A stretch of 64,000 nucleotides of DNA from Alkalicoccus saliphilus (GTDB lineage Bacteria > Bacillota > Bacilli > Bacillales > Salisediminibacteriaceae): contig NZ_PZJJ01000007.1 in assembly GCF_003044065.1 (NCBI RefSeq), forward strand, positions 55,680-119,679, in the 5' to 3' direction. This document shows, one piece after another, positions 1-8,770 of the stretch. Under the pieces are notes generated by a model. It did not search any database and had not been told where the DNA came from. It saw nothing but the letters and a program-made list of their open reading frames with translations. The stretch's first letter is position 1, and each line of letters starts with the position of its first letter. Position numbers and translations under genes: made by a program.

Positions 1-1749
1 AGTAGAAACCTATATATTTTAAGTGGAATGAGAACCTCTAAACAATTTAAAGAGCAAAACCCTTATTTCGCAGAAGAAACTAAACCAGGATGGAATGCTT
101 TGCAAACCAACAAAATAGTTAAGCAAATTAAAAAAATTAAAGAAAAAGATTTGAATAGTATTATTGTTGTAAGTCCTCATTGGATAAAAAATGATTATCA
201 AACATTCAGCCTTATAGAGAAATATAGAGATCTATGTCAAAATTTTTTAAAAGCTGGTGCTGACCTTGTATTAGGGCATGGGACTCATACGATCTCTCCA
301 ATCGAAAGAAATGAAGACGGCATTATTATCTACTCCTTGGGCAACTATATATTTAACTCTGCAGGTCGATTTGAAAGTGAGGCAGCACCTCCATACGGTT
401 ATATAGTAAATTTAGAAGTCAAAGAAACAGAGGATGAATGGAGTGTAGAGCCTTTAATTTATCCGATTGTAACCAACAACAAATCTACCAAATATAAAAC
501 GAGAAAAGTGAGAAGAACCGAATTTAAAGATATTCAATCAGATATTTTAGAAAAAACTTCTGAATTGAAAAGTTCTTATCGCATCAAAAGGAAAAAAAAT
601 CAAAAGGGACAATATTTTGTTACCGAGTATTCAGATAAACTTTTAGCTAAGTATGGAAGTAATATAACTGGGAATATGTATAAAAAATATGAATTGGCAG
701 AGTTGTTATCTCCAGTAGATGAAAAGTTTGCTCAAGAAGTAACTGACTATTGGAACAATCTTTCAGGGAAGCAAGTAGACCCTGCACTTCACATAGCTTT
801 TCAGAACCTGACAGGTAAAAAAGAAGTTAGAGTGATGCCTCGCGAAGTAATGAAATTTGAAGTTATACCTTATTTCAACATTCTTGGGAAACTTAATATG
901 TATGCCGATAAAAATTTATATGATATGTTTTTCCAAACGGATCGTTTAGTTAAAGCAGTATTGAAAAGAGTAAGAGAGAATTATTTCACCGGGGATAACA
1001 AACATTTAAACAAGAAAGAGGCTTGGGATCATTTATTATCTCAAAAAGAAGCAGTAATAATAAAGCCTACCGTCACAAATAATGGAGTTGGAATAAATAA
1101 AATTCATTTCGACAACAACAGAGCTTATATCAAAGATGAAGAAATATCATTGGAAACGTTAGAAGAACGGTTTGGTCCTAATTTTGTAATCCAAGATGTT
1201 CTTAAACAGCATCCTATTATGGCTGAACCTCACCCAAGTTCAGTAAACTCGCTTAGAATGGTAACTTTGCGTTGGAAAGGCAAGATTGAATATCTCCTAA
1301 CATTTGCTAGATTTGGAGCGAATAATAGTGTGAATGATAATGCGGGGACTGGAGGAGTCTGTCTAGGTATAACGGACGAGGGAGAGTTTATGAATTTTGC
1401 AGTAGACGAACATGCACGTAAACATGAAACTCACCCAACCTCCGGATATTCATTTAAAAATCAAGTTAAAATTCCAAATTTTGAAGAATATATAAAGTTC
1501 GCAAAAGAACTCCATGAACAAGTTCTGCATCAAGATTACATTTCTTGGGATATCGTAGTAGGCGAAGACGAGAAACCAATTCTAATGGAAGCAAACTTTA
1601 GTGGAGCAACTTGGCTCTATCAATTAGCCTCTCAACGAAGTGTATTTGGAGATTTGACTGAGGAAGTTATTTCTTTCGTTATGAAGGAAAGAAGAGTAAG
1701 AAAAGGAAGCCGTGATCGTGTGCCTGAACATTTTTATAAAAAGGAATAA
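1..1749 (+). CDS. CapA-like / ATP-grasp fusion protein, 5' end outside window
   Basis: The reading frame is open to the first base of the window, so the N-terminus is missing; an ATG at 28 is only an internal methionine. The first ~160 visible residues are the C-terminal half of a CapA (poly-gamma-glutamate synthesis, calcineurin-like) domain: SPHW near residue 58, GHGTHTISP near 92 and YSLGNYIF near 110 correspond to the metal-binding His motifs of the family. Residues ~290-560 look like the sugar-transfer-associated ATP-grasp family, with a lysine in IIKPTVTNNGVGI and a C-terminal LMEANFSGATW metal-binding stretch. CapA proteins act in capsule or surface polymer formation and ATP-grasp enzymes form amide or ester bonds, so a role in decorating a surface polymer is inferred. 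The next gene, convergent, also carries a CapA domain. Confidence 0.7.
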   Translation, partial: SRNLYILSGMRTSKQFKEQNPYFAEETKPGWNALQTNKIVKQIKKIKEKDLNSIIVVSPHWIKNDYQTFSLIEKYRDLCQNFLKAGADLVLGHGTHTISPIERNEDGIIIYSLGNYIFNSAGRFESEAAPPYGYIVNLEVKETEDEWSVEPLIYPIVTNNKSTKYKTRKVRRTEFKDIQSDILEKTSELKSSYRIKRKKNQKGQYFVTEYSDKLLAKYGSNITGNMYKKYELAELLSPVDEKFAQEVTDYWNNLSGKQVDPALHIAFQNLTGKKEVRVMPREVMKFEVIPYFNILGKLNMYADKNLYDMFFQTDRLVKAVLKRVRENYFTGDNKHLNKKEAWDHLLSQKEAVIIKPTVTNNGVGINKIHFDNNRAYIKDEEISLETLEERFGPNFVIQDVLKQHPIMAEPHPSSVNSLRMVTLRWKGKIEYLLTFARFGANNSVNDNAGTGGVCLGITDEGEFMNFAVDEHARKHETHPTSGYSFKNQVKIPNFEEYIKFAKELHEQVLHQDYISWDIVVGEDEKPILMEANFSGATWLYQLASQRSVFGDLTEEVISFVMKERRVRKGSRDRVPEHFYKKE

Positions 1750-1877
1750 TAATACATGCAGAATCGACTTTTTGAATCTACCTATGGAACTACTTACCTG
1801 ATGCAAATATTTTTTGCTGTCAAGTTTCTAGAGAACTTTCAACACTAGCTGTCATACATTTTAGATACACTACTTAT

Positions 1878-1912
1878 AAACTAGAGATGAGCCGCAGGCT
1901 CATCTCTAGTTT
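1878..1912. terminator. Bidirectional hairpin between convergent genes
   Basis: A perfect 16-bp stem (1878-1893 with 1897-1912) closes a 3-base loop and ends in an A-run on one side and a T-run on the other. It lies between the ends of two convergent genes and can terminate both. Confidence 0.8.
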
Positions 1913-1917
1913 ATTAA

Positions 1918-4680
1918 TTAAGGTAATACTTTTTTTAGTACTTTTGAAATTGGGTTTTTCTTGAAAGGAAGCTTTTCAGGAGAAGCTTCAAGTACAGCCG
2001 AACTGAACAAGTTAATCCCATCTAAAGCGTTAGGATGAATATGATCTACAAGCCATTTTCTCGGATTACGAGTCTGGTACTTTTCATATATTATCCTATT
2101 TGGATCGATATATATAATCTCTTTGGAATTACAGTAAGCTTCTAAAGCCTGGCTATATTCCTGTAGCATTGCAAATCTCTCCGTCTTGTTGAGTTTAGAA
2201 ACAGGATCATAATTATCTGTGGTCCAAGGAGCAATGAACACAAAGTTCGCTGATTTATTAACCGAGCGAATACTAGAGACAAACTGCTCGATGTTTATAA
2301 TATATTCTTCGGTTGTTACAGCACATTGTACAGGATCCCGGTAACGAACATCGTTAGTACCAAGTGCTATCACATATAAATCACAATTGCTGGCTGCAAT
2401 CTCTGTTTCATATTTGCTTAAATAATGAGTAGTTGCTCCTCCTTTTGAGAAGCGAAGGACTTCCAAATCCTGCATGTCAGTCGTAATAGGTTCATACCAG
2501 CCGTAGCCTCCATTTCTTGTGCCTTCAGTAATTGAATCTCCTATAAAGCAAACTTTTTTCGATTTAGCAAGTAGGTTATAAAAAGATTTACGCTTCCATG
2601 ACTCTTTTATTTCTAAAGATATTACTGGGTTACGCACATATCCTTTTGATCTCCCATCAGCTCTATCCACAAAAAGATAGTATTTTTCCTGTACATGATC
2701 TATGGGCAGGGTTTCCCCCAGCATTGTCCCTGTAACAAGTTCATGTACTTCTTTCACCCTGTCAAACTCGAGTGTAGAAAGTGTATTTCTTATCTCAGGA
2801 TTATGCACAATATCAAATAGGGGAAGAGACTTATAATTTTCGTCTAAATAAGAATGAGCGAATAAAGGTACACAAGCTACTGCAAATGGCTTTCCAGTGT
2901 TAGGGTCTAAATATAAATGACTCAAAGCAGAAGCATCGCCATCTTTCGCAGTATAAGAATTTACGAAATTTCCAGGACAATGAATAATAAGTACATTTGA
3001 ATTATGTTGAAGATTTTTGCGCCATTCATAAGGCTGCACTGCGTGAGGGTGATCGCTGAGAATAAGGTCAGCCCCCTGCTCTACAAAGATGTCACACCAG
3101 GCAGTCTGCATGCTATCTGGCGAATGTCTGAATTGTTGCCCCATGTGTGGGAGAACGACAATACAATCTGGATTTTCTTTCTTAATTATTTCAAAATCTT
3201 TTTTTACATCATCTTTTACTTGCTCGAAATTTTTATCTTCAGGAGAAACTAAAAGAGATGTAAGGTGTTTATTTTCCTTTTTTAAAAAGTAGTCATTGTC
3301 GTAACCATTGCTTTTACGAGTATAAGTAAGAATAGCAACCTTTAATCCTTTTATGTCATAGATTGGCAGTTGATCCTTTTCTTTTTGGTTACGATATCCT
3401 CCCTTATGCTTCAGCCCCACTTCGTCCAGTATATCCAATGTCCTCATTGCACCTTCTACTCCACAATCTAATAAGTGGTTTTGTGCTGTAGTGACAAAAT
3501 CAAAACCCGCATTTTTTACCGACCGGGCAAAGCTATCTGGAAAATTGAGAGCAAGTGGCAGTCCATCCCCATAGCAACTTGTACTGTATTCATACTTTTC
3601 ACCAGCGGTGGGACCTTCGAATACCCCTATCGCAAAATCTGATTCTTCCAGATACTTTTTCACATAAGTAAACATAGGATCAAATTCATAAGATTTTAAA
3701 TCAGGATTATACGCGTTCAGTACTTGATCTCTTAATAAAATTAAATCCCCTACAAAAGAAAGACAAACTCCTTTTGCCAAACGCTTCTTTTCATTTTCTT
3801 GAATTATTGGATGCATTTTAGGGGCATCTTTTTTACGAGGGTTTTTATTTTTAATTTTTTTTGTAACTTTTTGTTGATAGGAATTGGCGAGTTTGCGAAC
3901 TGGTTCTTCTGAAGCTCTTTCTGAAGTTAACAGCACTTCTATATTTTCAATCGCATGAGCAAGCTTTCCACGCTTGAGCCTTGTAGAAGCTTTTTCCATG
4001 TGCCAGTTCAGTACCTTTTCATTATCGAGCACATAGGTGATTTTGTTATTGCTGAAAAAATCTAATGCGACTTTTTTCAGCTCTCCAGATTCTAAAAGTG
4101 CCCTGGCAGTATAGTGCCCTGCGTTTGTTAATGTATGATATTCAGCCTTTGGATAAGCAGTTCTTACGATAAAATCGATATAATAACGATCAATATAATT
4201 TTCTTGGTCAAAGAAAATACATACACGATTTTCTGTTAGAGATGATTTATGAAGTTCTTTATGTTTAAAACCTTTATTATTAAAGCGAGAATCCATTAAT
4301 TTATTGATAACTGGATGCGCAGGAATTCTAGGACTCATAGCAAGTATATTGGCATTTACCTCTCCTCCGTAATAAAGTGCACAATAACCTCCCAAACTGG
4401 AACCATATGTATATACCTCTTTTCCGGCAATAGTTTGCTCTACGATACTTGCAAATTTAGCTGCTGAAAGAAATTGGTATTGGGTAGTCTTCTTTTGAGC
4501 CACATAAATATAATCATATCCTTGACTACATATTAAATTGTCTCCGAACCCGGTTTCCTCCAGGTTAGAATCAATCTCCCCAAATGTGATAATGCATTTC
4601 TTACTTCTTGTTTCGACATTTTTATGGTAAGTAATTTTATAATTTTTATGCGAAGCTAAAACATTTTTTTCGTAATTCAT
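1918..4680 (-). CDS. Three-domain protein: alpha/beta hydrolase + CapA + SGNH hydrolase
   Basis: About 920 residues with no signal peptide or membrane segment. Residues ~1-210 resemble an alpha/beta hydrolase: nucleophile elbow GSSLGGY near 93-99, and a likely acid/His pair (FFDQEN near 157, NAGHYT near 188). A lysine-rich linker follows. Residues ~303-600 are a CapA (PGA-cap) metallophosphoesterase-like domain with FVGD, NHLLDCG, LPHMG and SDHPHAVQP motifs. Residues ~705-905 are an SGNH/GDSL hydrolase with GDSITEG (block I), GTND (block III) and DHIHP (block V). The start was set at the internal ATG at 4680, which has AAGGAGAG 4-5 bases upstream; an ATG 15 bases further out overlaps that site. 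Deacetylation or trimming of a surface glycopolymer is inferred. A strong hairpin follows the stop. Confidence 0.75.
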   Translation of the reverse strand: MNYEKNVLASHKNYKITYHKNVETRSKKCIITFGEIDSNLEETGFGDNLICSQGYDYIYVAQKKTTQYQFLSAAKFASIVEQTIAGKEVYTYGSSLGGYCALYYGGEVNANILAMSPRIPAHPVINKLMDSRFNNKGFKHKELHKSSLTENRVCIFFDQENYIDRYYIDFIVRTAYPKAEYHTLTNAGHYTARALLESGELKKVALDFFSNNKITYVLDNEKVLNWHMEKASTRLKRGKLAHAIENIEVLLTSERASEEPVRKLANSYQQKVTKKIKNKNPRKKDAPKMHPIIQENEKKRLAKGVCLSFVGDLILLRDQVLNAYNPDLKSYEFDPMFTYVKKYLEESDFAIGVFEGPTAGEKYEYSTSCYGDGLPLALNFPDSFARSVKNAGFDFVTTAQNHLLDCGVEGAMRTLDILDEVGLKHKGGYRNQKEKDQLPIYDIKGLKVAILTYTRKSNGYDNDYFLKKENKHLTSLLVSPEDKNFEQVKDDVKKDFEIIKKENPDCIVVLPHMGQQFRHSPDSMQTAWCDIFVEQGADLILSDHPHAVQPYEWRKNLQHNSNVLIIHCPGNFVNSYTAKDGDASALSHLYLDPNTGKPFAVACVPLFAHSYLDENYKSLPLFDIVHNPEIRNTLSTLEFDRVKEVHELVTGTMLGETLPIDHVQEKYYLFVDRADGRSKGYVRNPVISLEIKESWKRKSFYNLLAKSKKVCFIGDSITEGTRNGGYGWYEPITTDMQDLEVLRFSKGGATTHYLSKYETEIAASNCDLYVIALGTNDVRYRDPVQCAVTTEEYIINIEQFVSSIRSVNKSANFVFIAPWTTDNYDPVSKLNKTERFAMLQEYSQALEAYCNSKEIIYIDPNRIIYEKYQTRNPRKWLVDHIHPNALDGINLFSSAVLEASPEKLPFKKNPISKVLKKVLP

Positions 4681-5594
4681 AATTCTCTCCTTCATTGATT
4701 TGACTTTACTTTATCATACACGATTTTCAAGAAATCGACTATCTGGTGTACAGACTTTAATTGAATGCTTTACTGTCTCTAATATCTTAAGGAATACTTC
4801 GATTTTGAGTTCTGTTAAATTCTACAGATCCCGCTACTAAGCCGACGGGGCAACGATATATTTGCAGTGGTTATCATTAGAAATCATGGCTGCTTTGCTT
4901 TATATGAGTTCTAAATAAGTGAGACAGAATTAGATTTACTTGTTTTCTGAATCCTACCCGTGGTGCTTGAAAAAAGATTCTTAATGGTATGTAGAAAAGT
5001 CCATGATTTTCACTATCTCTTCTGTTGTCCCTTAGCACTGTTGTCGAATCCAGTATTAAGACTGGTGAATAATAAGTCCGTCTTTATGATGAATCCAGGG
5101 TGTAACTATTTGCACGTACTCGTTGTTTACTTATCCCAATGTTTCTTCATCAATCTATTCCATTTCTTCATTCCTTATGAAGTTATTACATTTACATAAA
5201 GAGGAAAGATTACATCACTGATATTTGTAATTATTTAAATATAGGATAACGGGTTTACATAATTACCATAAAATTCACAGAGAGCAGAAGCTCTTTCAGA
5301 ATTATTATTTTTGGAATTCACAAAAAACAATTAATCTACTAATGAAAGTTTTTCATGTAAATAGATCTTGCAGGTCGGCAGATCATGGAACTAACAATAC
5401 TCAAATTTATTTGTTTTTTTTGTAAGTATATCTCTATTCCCTTCTGTAACATTTTTCCTTTAATTTCGTCTATTACTTTAATGAACCAATTTGCTGCAAA
5501 GGATAGCATAGGACCACTAAAAAGATTATAATGGACAATGGTATGAAAAGCGTTGCATTGATAATTGTGACGAAGGAAAGAAAGAGGTTTTGAC
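4681..5594. other. Long intergenic region without a supported gene
   Basis: About 900 AT-rich bases between two divergently transcribed genes. Short open frames exist (for example 4960-5199 on + and 5339-5596 on -), but they lack ribosome binding sites and recognisable protein patterns. Promoters for both flanking genes presumably lie here; no clear sigma-A pair was identified. Short interrupted peptide-like stretches on the minus strand around 4960-5150 could be decayed remains of a mobile gene, which is not proven. Confidence 0.5.
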
Positions 5595-7007
5595 ATGTAT
5601 AGTATGGATGATACAAGAAATCATAAATTTCTGCTCATCTTGGGGGACTTACTTTGTATATTAATTGCGTATATCAGCGCGTTTTATATCCGGTATCTTG
5701 ATTTTCCGGACAGAAACTGGGAGGCGTTTATTTCACTGCTTCCATGGATTCTGCTGATCGGGCTGTTTTTCATTTCGGTCTATGAGCTTTACAGCCTGGA
5801 CCGGAAGCACACGTTCAGCGACATCGTCCGTAAAATTCTTGTGGCCACGGCTCTTATGACCTTCCTGACGATGGCTGCTTCCTACTTGTTCCGCGAGTTT
5901 GCGATGCCTCGTTCGGTTGTTTTAATCGCAAGTGTTTTTACGGTCTTTCTCATGGTAGCTTTTAAAGTTCTATATCTGAAAGTAACGAGAGGAAATAAAA
6001 TCGGTAAGGTGCTTCTCGTTGGTGACGGGGAAAACACCTCCAAACTGCTGCGCAAAATCCGGCATCCAATGCTGAAAGGGACGGCGGTACGCCATGTATC
6101 GGAGCATATTCCAATAGAAGAGCTTAACTATTCTTTGTGCGAAGTGGACTTTGTCGTGCTGGCACCGAATATTTCCAAGGAAAAAAAATCACAGATTATC
6201 TACTACGCGATGGAACAAAATATAGTTGTCTATGTCATTCCGGAGCTGTACGAACTGCTTCTGCAGAAGTCAACAACTTCGCCGATGGAAGATACGCTCG
6301 TAATGGGTGTGCGTCCGTTCCTGCTTACGTGGGACAAAGTATTCGTCAAGCGTGTGTTTGACATACTGTCGGCAGTTGTACTCCTCATCACTGCGTCTCC
6401 TGCACTTCTTATTACAGCCTTGATGGTTAAGCTGGAAGACCCGAAGGCGGATATTATTTATTCACAGGAGCGGCTCGGAAAAAATAACCGTCCATTTACA
6501 ATTTATAAATTCCGCTCCATGATCCAGGGGGCAGAAAAAACGACCGGACCGGTTCTTGCGGCTTCCGACGACAAGCGGATTACGAAAGTCGGCCGGCTTA
6601 TCCGGGCGACACGCCTTGATGAACTGCCGCAGTTGTTTAACGTATTAAAAGGGGACATGTCGCTCGTAGGACCGCGGCCGGAGCGTGAGTTTTTCATTCG
6701 GGAACTTACGGAAAGATACTTTCATTACGGTTACCGCAACCGTGTGAAGCCGGGTATTACCGGTTACGCCCAGGTCATGGGAAAATATACGACGGATGCA
6801 GAGGATAAGCTCCGCTTTGATCTTTACTATATCCGCAACTACAGTCTCTGGCTTGATATTATTATTATTCTGAAAACGTGCCTCGTTATTTTTGATAAAA
6901 CAAAATCAGAAGGCGCGGAGGAAAATCAAGAGGAGTCGACAGAACGTCCGGAAGAAAAAAAGAAGGAAGATACTTCAGGCAGGAAAAACTCATCGCTGAA
7001 TTTTTAG
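5595..7007 (+). CDS. Polyprenyl-phosphate sugar-1-phosphate transferase (WbaP/TuaA family)
   Basis: This 470-residue membrane enzyme likely transfers a sugar phosphate from a nucleotide sugar to undecaprenyl phosphate, starting synthesis of an exopolysaccharide or cell-wall glycopolymer. Four N-terminal membrane segments (within residues ~10-130) precede a soluble CoA-binding-like region beginning IGKVLLVGDGE. Another hydrophobic helix near 255-280 is followed by the conserved catalytic domain with YKFRSM, RLDELPQLFNVLKGD, SLVGPRPE and KPGITGYAQV. The family normally has this two-part layout. The last ~40 residues are a charged Glu/Lys tail. AAAGAGG at 5581 is 7 bases from the ATG. The epimerase at 7035 follows closely and could supply the substrate. 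The precise sugar cannot be read from sequence. Confidence 0.87.
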   Translation: MYSMDDTRNHKFLLILGDLLCILIAYISAFYIRYLDFPDRNWEAFISLLPWILLIGLFFISVYELYSLDRKHTFSDIVRKILVATALMTFLTMAASYLFREFAMPRSVVLIASVFTVFLMVAFKVLYLKVTRGNKIGKVLLVGDGENTSKLLRKIRHPMLKGTAVRHVSEHIPIEELNYSLCEVDFVVLAPNISKEKKSQIIYYAMEQNIVVYVIPELYELLLQKSTTSPMEDTLVMGVRPFLLTWDKVFVKRVFDILSAVVLLITASPALLITALMVKLEDPKADIIYSQERLGKNNRPFTIYKFRSMIQGAEKTTGPVLAASDDKRITKVGRLIRATRLDELPQLFNVLKGDMSLVGPRPEREFFIRELTERYFHYGYRNRVKPGITGYAQVMGKYTTDAEDKLRFDLYYIRNYSLWLDIIIILKTCLVIFDKTKSEGAEENQEESTERPEEKKKEDTSGRKNSSLNF

Positions 7008-7034
7008 ATTCGGTTTGGAGAAAGGGCTTTTCAT

Positions 7035-7958
7035 ATGCAGACTATTTTCGTAACAGGTGGAGCCGGATTTATCGGTTCCCATGTTGTTGAGCGGCTGCTC
7101 GCACGTGGGGACAAAGTTGTCGTCTATGATAACTTCACGACCGGATCATACGGTAATGTTCCGGAAGATACCGTTGTTGTTGAAGGAGATATCCGCGATA
7201 AGGAAAGAACAGAAAATGCCGTTATGCGCCACCAGCCGGACGGAATTATTCATCTGGCAGCTCAAAGTAAAGTCGGACCTTCTCTCGAAAGGCCTGAAGA
7301 GGATCTGGCAGTGAATATTCTAGGTACTGTGCACCTGCTTGAAGCAGCCAGGAAGAATGGTATCAGACGTTTTATTTCCGCTTCTTCTGCGGCTGTTTAT
7401 GGGCACGCGAAAATTCTTCCGATCACAGAATCCACAGATACAGAACCGCTTTCCCCATATGGCACGTCCAAGCTTGCTGCAGAGCAGTACATTCAATCAT
7501 ATGCACGTCTTTATCCAATCCGTACCGCGGGACTCCGCTTTGCCAACGTTTATGGACCTCGGCAGACAATTGAAACAGAAGCAGGCGTTATTACGATTTT
7601 TTGTGAAACCCTTCTTTCAGGAAAGCAGCCATCTATTCAGGGAGACGGGGAACAGACACGCGATTTTGTGTATGTAAAAGACGTGGCAGAGGCCGTTCTT
7701 GAATCGCTTGATAATGAATCTGCCCAGGGCATTTACAATGTCAGCTCCGACACAGAGACGAGTATTAACGATCTGCTGCTGGAGCTCAGCCGTGCAGCTG
7801 GAAGGGAGTTTTCACCGGGATACGGTGCTCCTCGTCCAGGGGATATACGCCACAGTTCTCTTTCGTATAAGCGGCTTCATAAAGAGACGGGCTGGATCCC
7901 TAAAGTATCACTCACTGAAGGATTGGAAAAAACCATGGAGTATTACAAGCAGAAATGA
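7035..7958 (+). CDS. NAD-dependent nucleotide-sugar epimerase (GalE-like SDR)
   Basis: A 307-residue extended short-chain dehydrogenase/reductase. The N-terminus has the dinucleotide-binding TGGAGFIGS motif, followed by SSAAVYG and the catalytic Tyr/Lys in YGTSK near residue 145; RFANVYGPRQ and GDGEQTRDFVYVKD are typical of UDP-glucose 4-epimerases and related enzymes. It probably interconverts a UDP-sugar for the polymer begun by the transferase 27 bases upstream, with which it likely forms an operon. AGAAAGGG precedes the ATG. Substrate (Glc/Gal, GlcNAc/GalNAc or uronic acid) cannot be decided. A terminator hairpin and a repeat element follow the gene. Confidence 0.88.
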   Translation: MQTIFVTGGAGFIGSHVVERLLARGDKVVVYDNFTTGSYGNVPEDTVVVEGDIRDKERTENAVMRHQPDGIIHLAAQSKVGPSLERPEEDLAVNILGTVHLLEAARKNGIRRFISASSAAVYGHAKILPITESTDTEPLSPYGTSKLAAEQYIQSYARLYPIRTAGLRFANVYGPRQTIETEAGVITIFCETLLSGKQPSIQGDGEQTRDFVYVKDVAEAVLESLDNESAQGIYNVSSDTETSINDLLLELSRAAGREFSPGYGAPRPGDIRHSSLSYKRLHKETGWIPKVSLTEGLEKTMEYYKQK

Positions 7959-8035
7959 AGAAGTTTCCTCCATTAAGCGTTCTCCGAAGCAGGAGGTCAT
8001 TCTTTGTGTATTTAAACTATTATTACCCCCTCCTC

Positions 8036-8064
8036 GAAACGTGCTGCTCTTTGCAGCACGTTTT
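8036..8064 (+). terminator. Terminator hairpin, first copy, abutting a repeat element
   Basis: Stem AAACGTGCTGC / GCAGCACGTTT with a TTTT end, downstream of the epimerase gene. The same 29 bases occur again at 8498-8526, exactly on the other side of the element at 8065-8497. Confidence 0.8.
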
Positions 8065-8497
8065 CATGCTGTTTATAAAGTGTTTTTTATACATGCCTAT
8101 GCAATTTCCTGCTTTCGCCTCCTCAGGACGCTTTCCGGGCGGGCCGGCTTCAGCTAATTTCTTCCTCCCACTGTTCGGAAGAAATGGATCTTCTGCTCGT
8201 CCTATCTCGCCTCGGAGTCGCCTGCTGCAGCTCCAGCAGGAAAATAAAAAGAAGGTTCTTCTTCTAAAAAATGTGTTAATTCCGCCCTTTCTTCCATTCA
8301 GGAGAGGCTTTTTCCTCCGGAACGACCGGCGGGGACGCCGGTGGATAAAGCGAAGTCGGAAGATCCTTTTCCATGGCCGAAGGGCTGGAAAATAGCTGAT
8401 GACGAGCCCCACGGCAAGCTTCCGCCGGGGAGTGCAGGAGAAAGCTATACGCTCAGAAGAATAATTATTCTGAAACCAAGACTTAATCAACACTCTG
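8065..8497 (+). mobile_element. Family-1 interspersed element, full-length copy A (433 bp)
   Basis: Non-coding repeat, nearly identical to the inverted copy at 35366-35799 and similar to 45237-45645. Ends are imperfect inverted repeats: CATGCTGTTTATAAAG at the left and, read inward from the right, CAGAGTGTTGATTAAG. Open frames in it are not conserved because copies differ by single-base indels (for example near 8342). It sits exactly between two copies of a 29-bp terminator hairpin. No transposase is encoded, so any movement would need help from elsewhere. GC-rich intergenic repeats of similar flavour are common in Bacillaceae (recollection, not a search). Confidence 0.75.
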
Positions 8498-8526
8498 GAA
8501 ACGTGCTGCTCTTTGCAGCACGTTTT
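8498..8526 (+). terminator. Terminator hairpin, second copy
   Basis: Perfect direct repeat of 8036-8064, immediately right of the repeat element; followed by GTTG rather than a longer T-run. Confidence 0.7.
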
Positions 8527-8770
8527 GTTGTGTGAAGCATTGCTTCAATTATCAGCTTTCCATCCGAAAAAAGACGGGACTGAAGAGTTTTTCCTTACAG
8601 CCAGAGCTGCTTTCTGAAAATGATATTTCTTTACAAGCAGCGGCTGAGTACGTATGATAGTCAGGAGCTGTAAAGAGATCACCATAAATGGGTATTTATT
8701 TCAATAGAATTAGGGTATTATGTTAAAGATAGAAGTTTAGTGCGTAATAAAGAACAGGGGGGTGACAGTA

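Noticed and set aside
4960..5199. Possible transposase remnant upstream of the sugar transferase
   Set aside because: Minus-strand peptide pieces are interrupted by several stops, and none matches a transposase motif strongly enough to name a family.
5339..5596. 85-codon minus-strand frame overlapping the sugar transferase start
   Set aside because: No ribosome site, overlaps a well-supported start codon and shows no recognisable pattern.
7955..8535. Open reading frames inside repeat copy A, similar to frames in copy B (35226-35771)
   Set aside because: The similarity reflects DNA identity of a non-coding element. A single-base indel near 8342 puts the halves in different frames in the two copies, and there are no ribosome sites.
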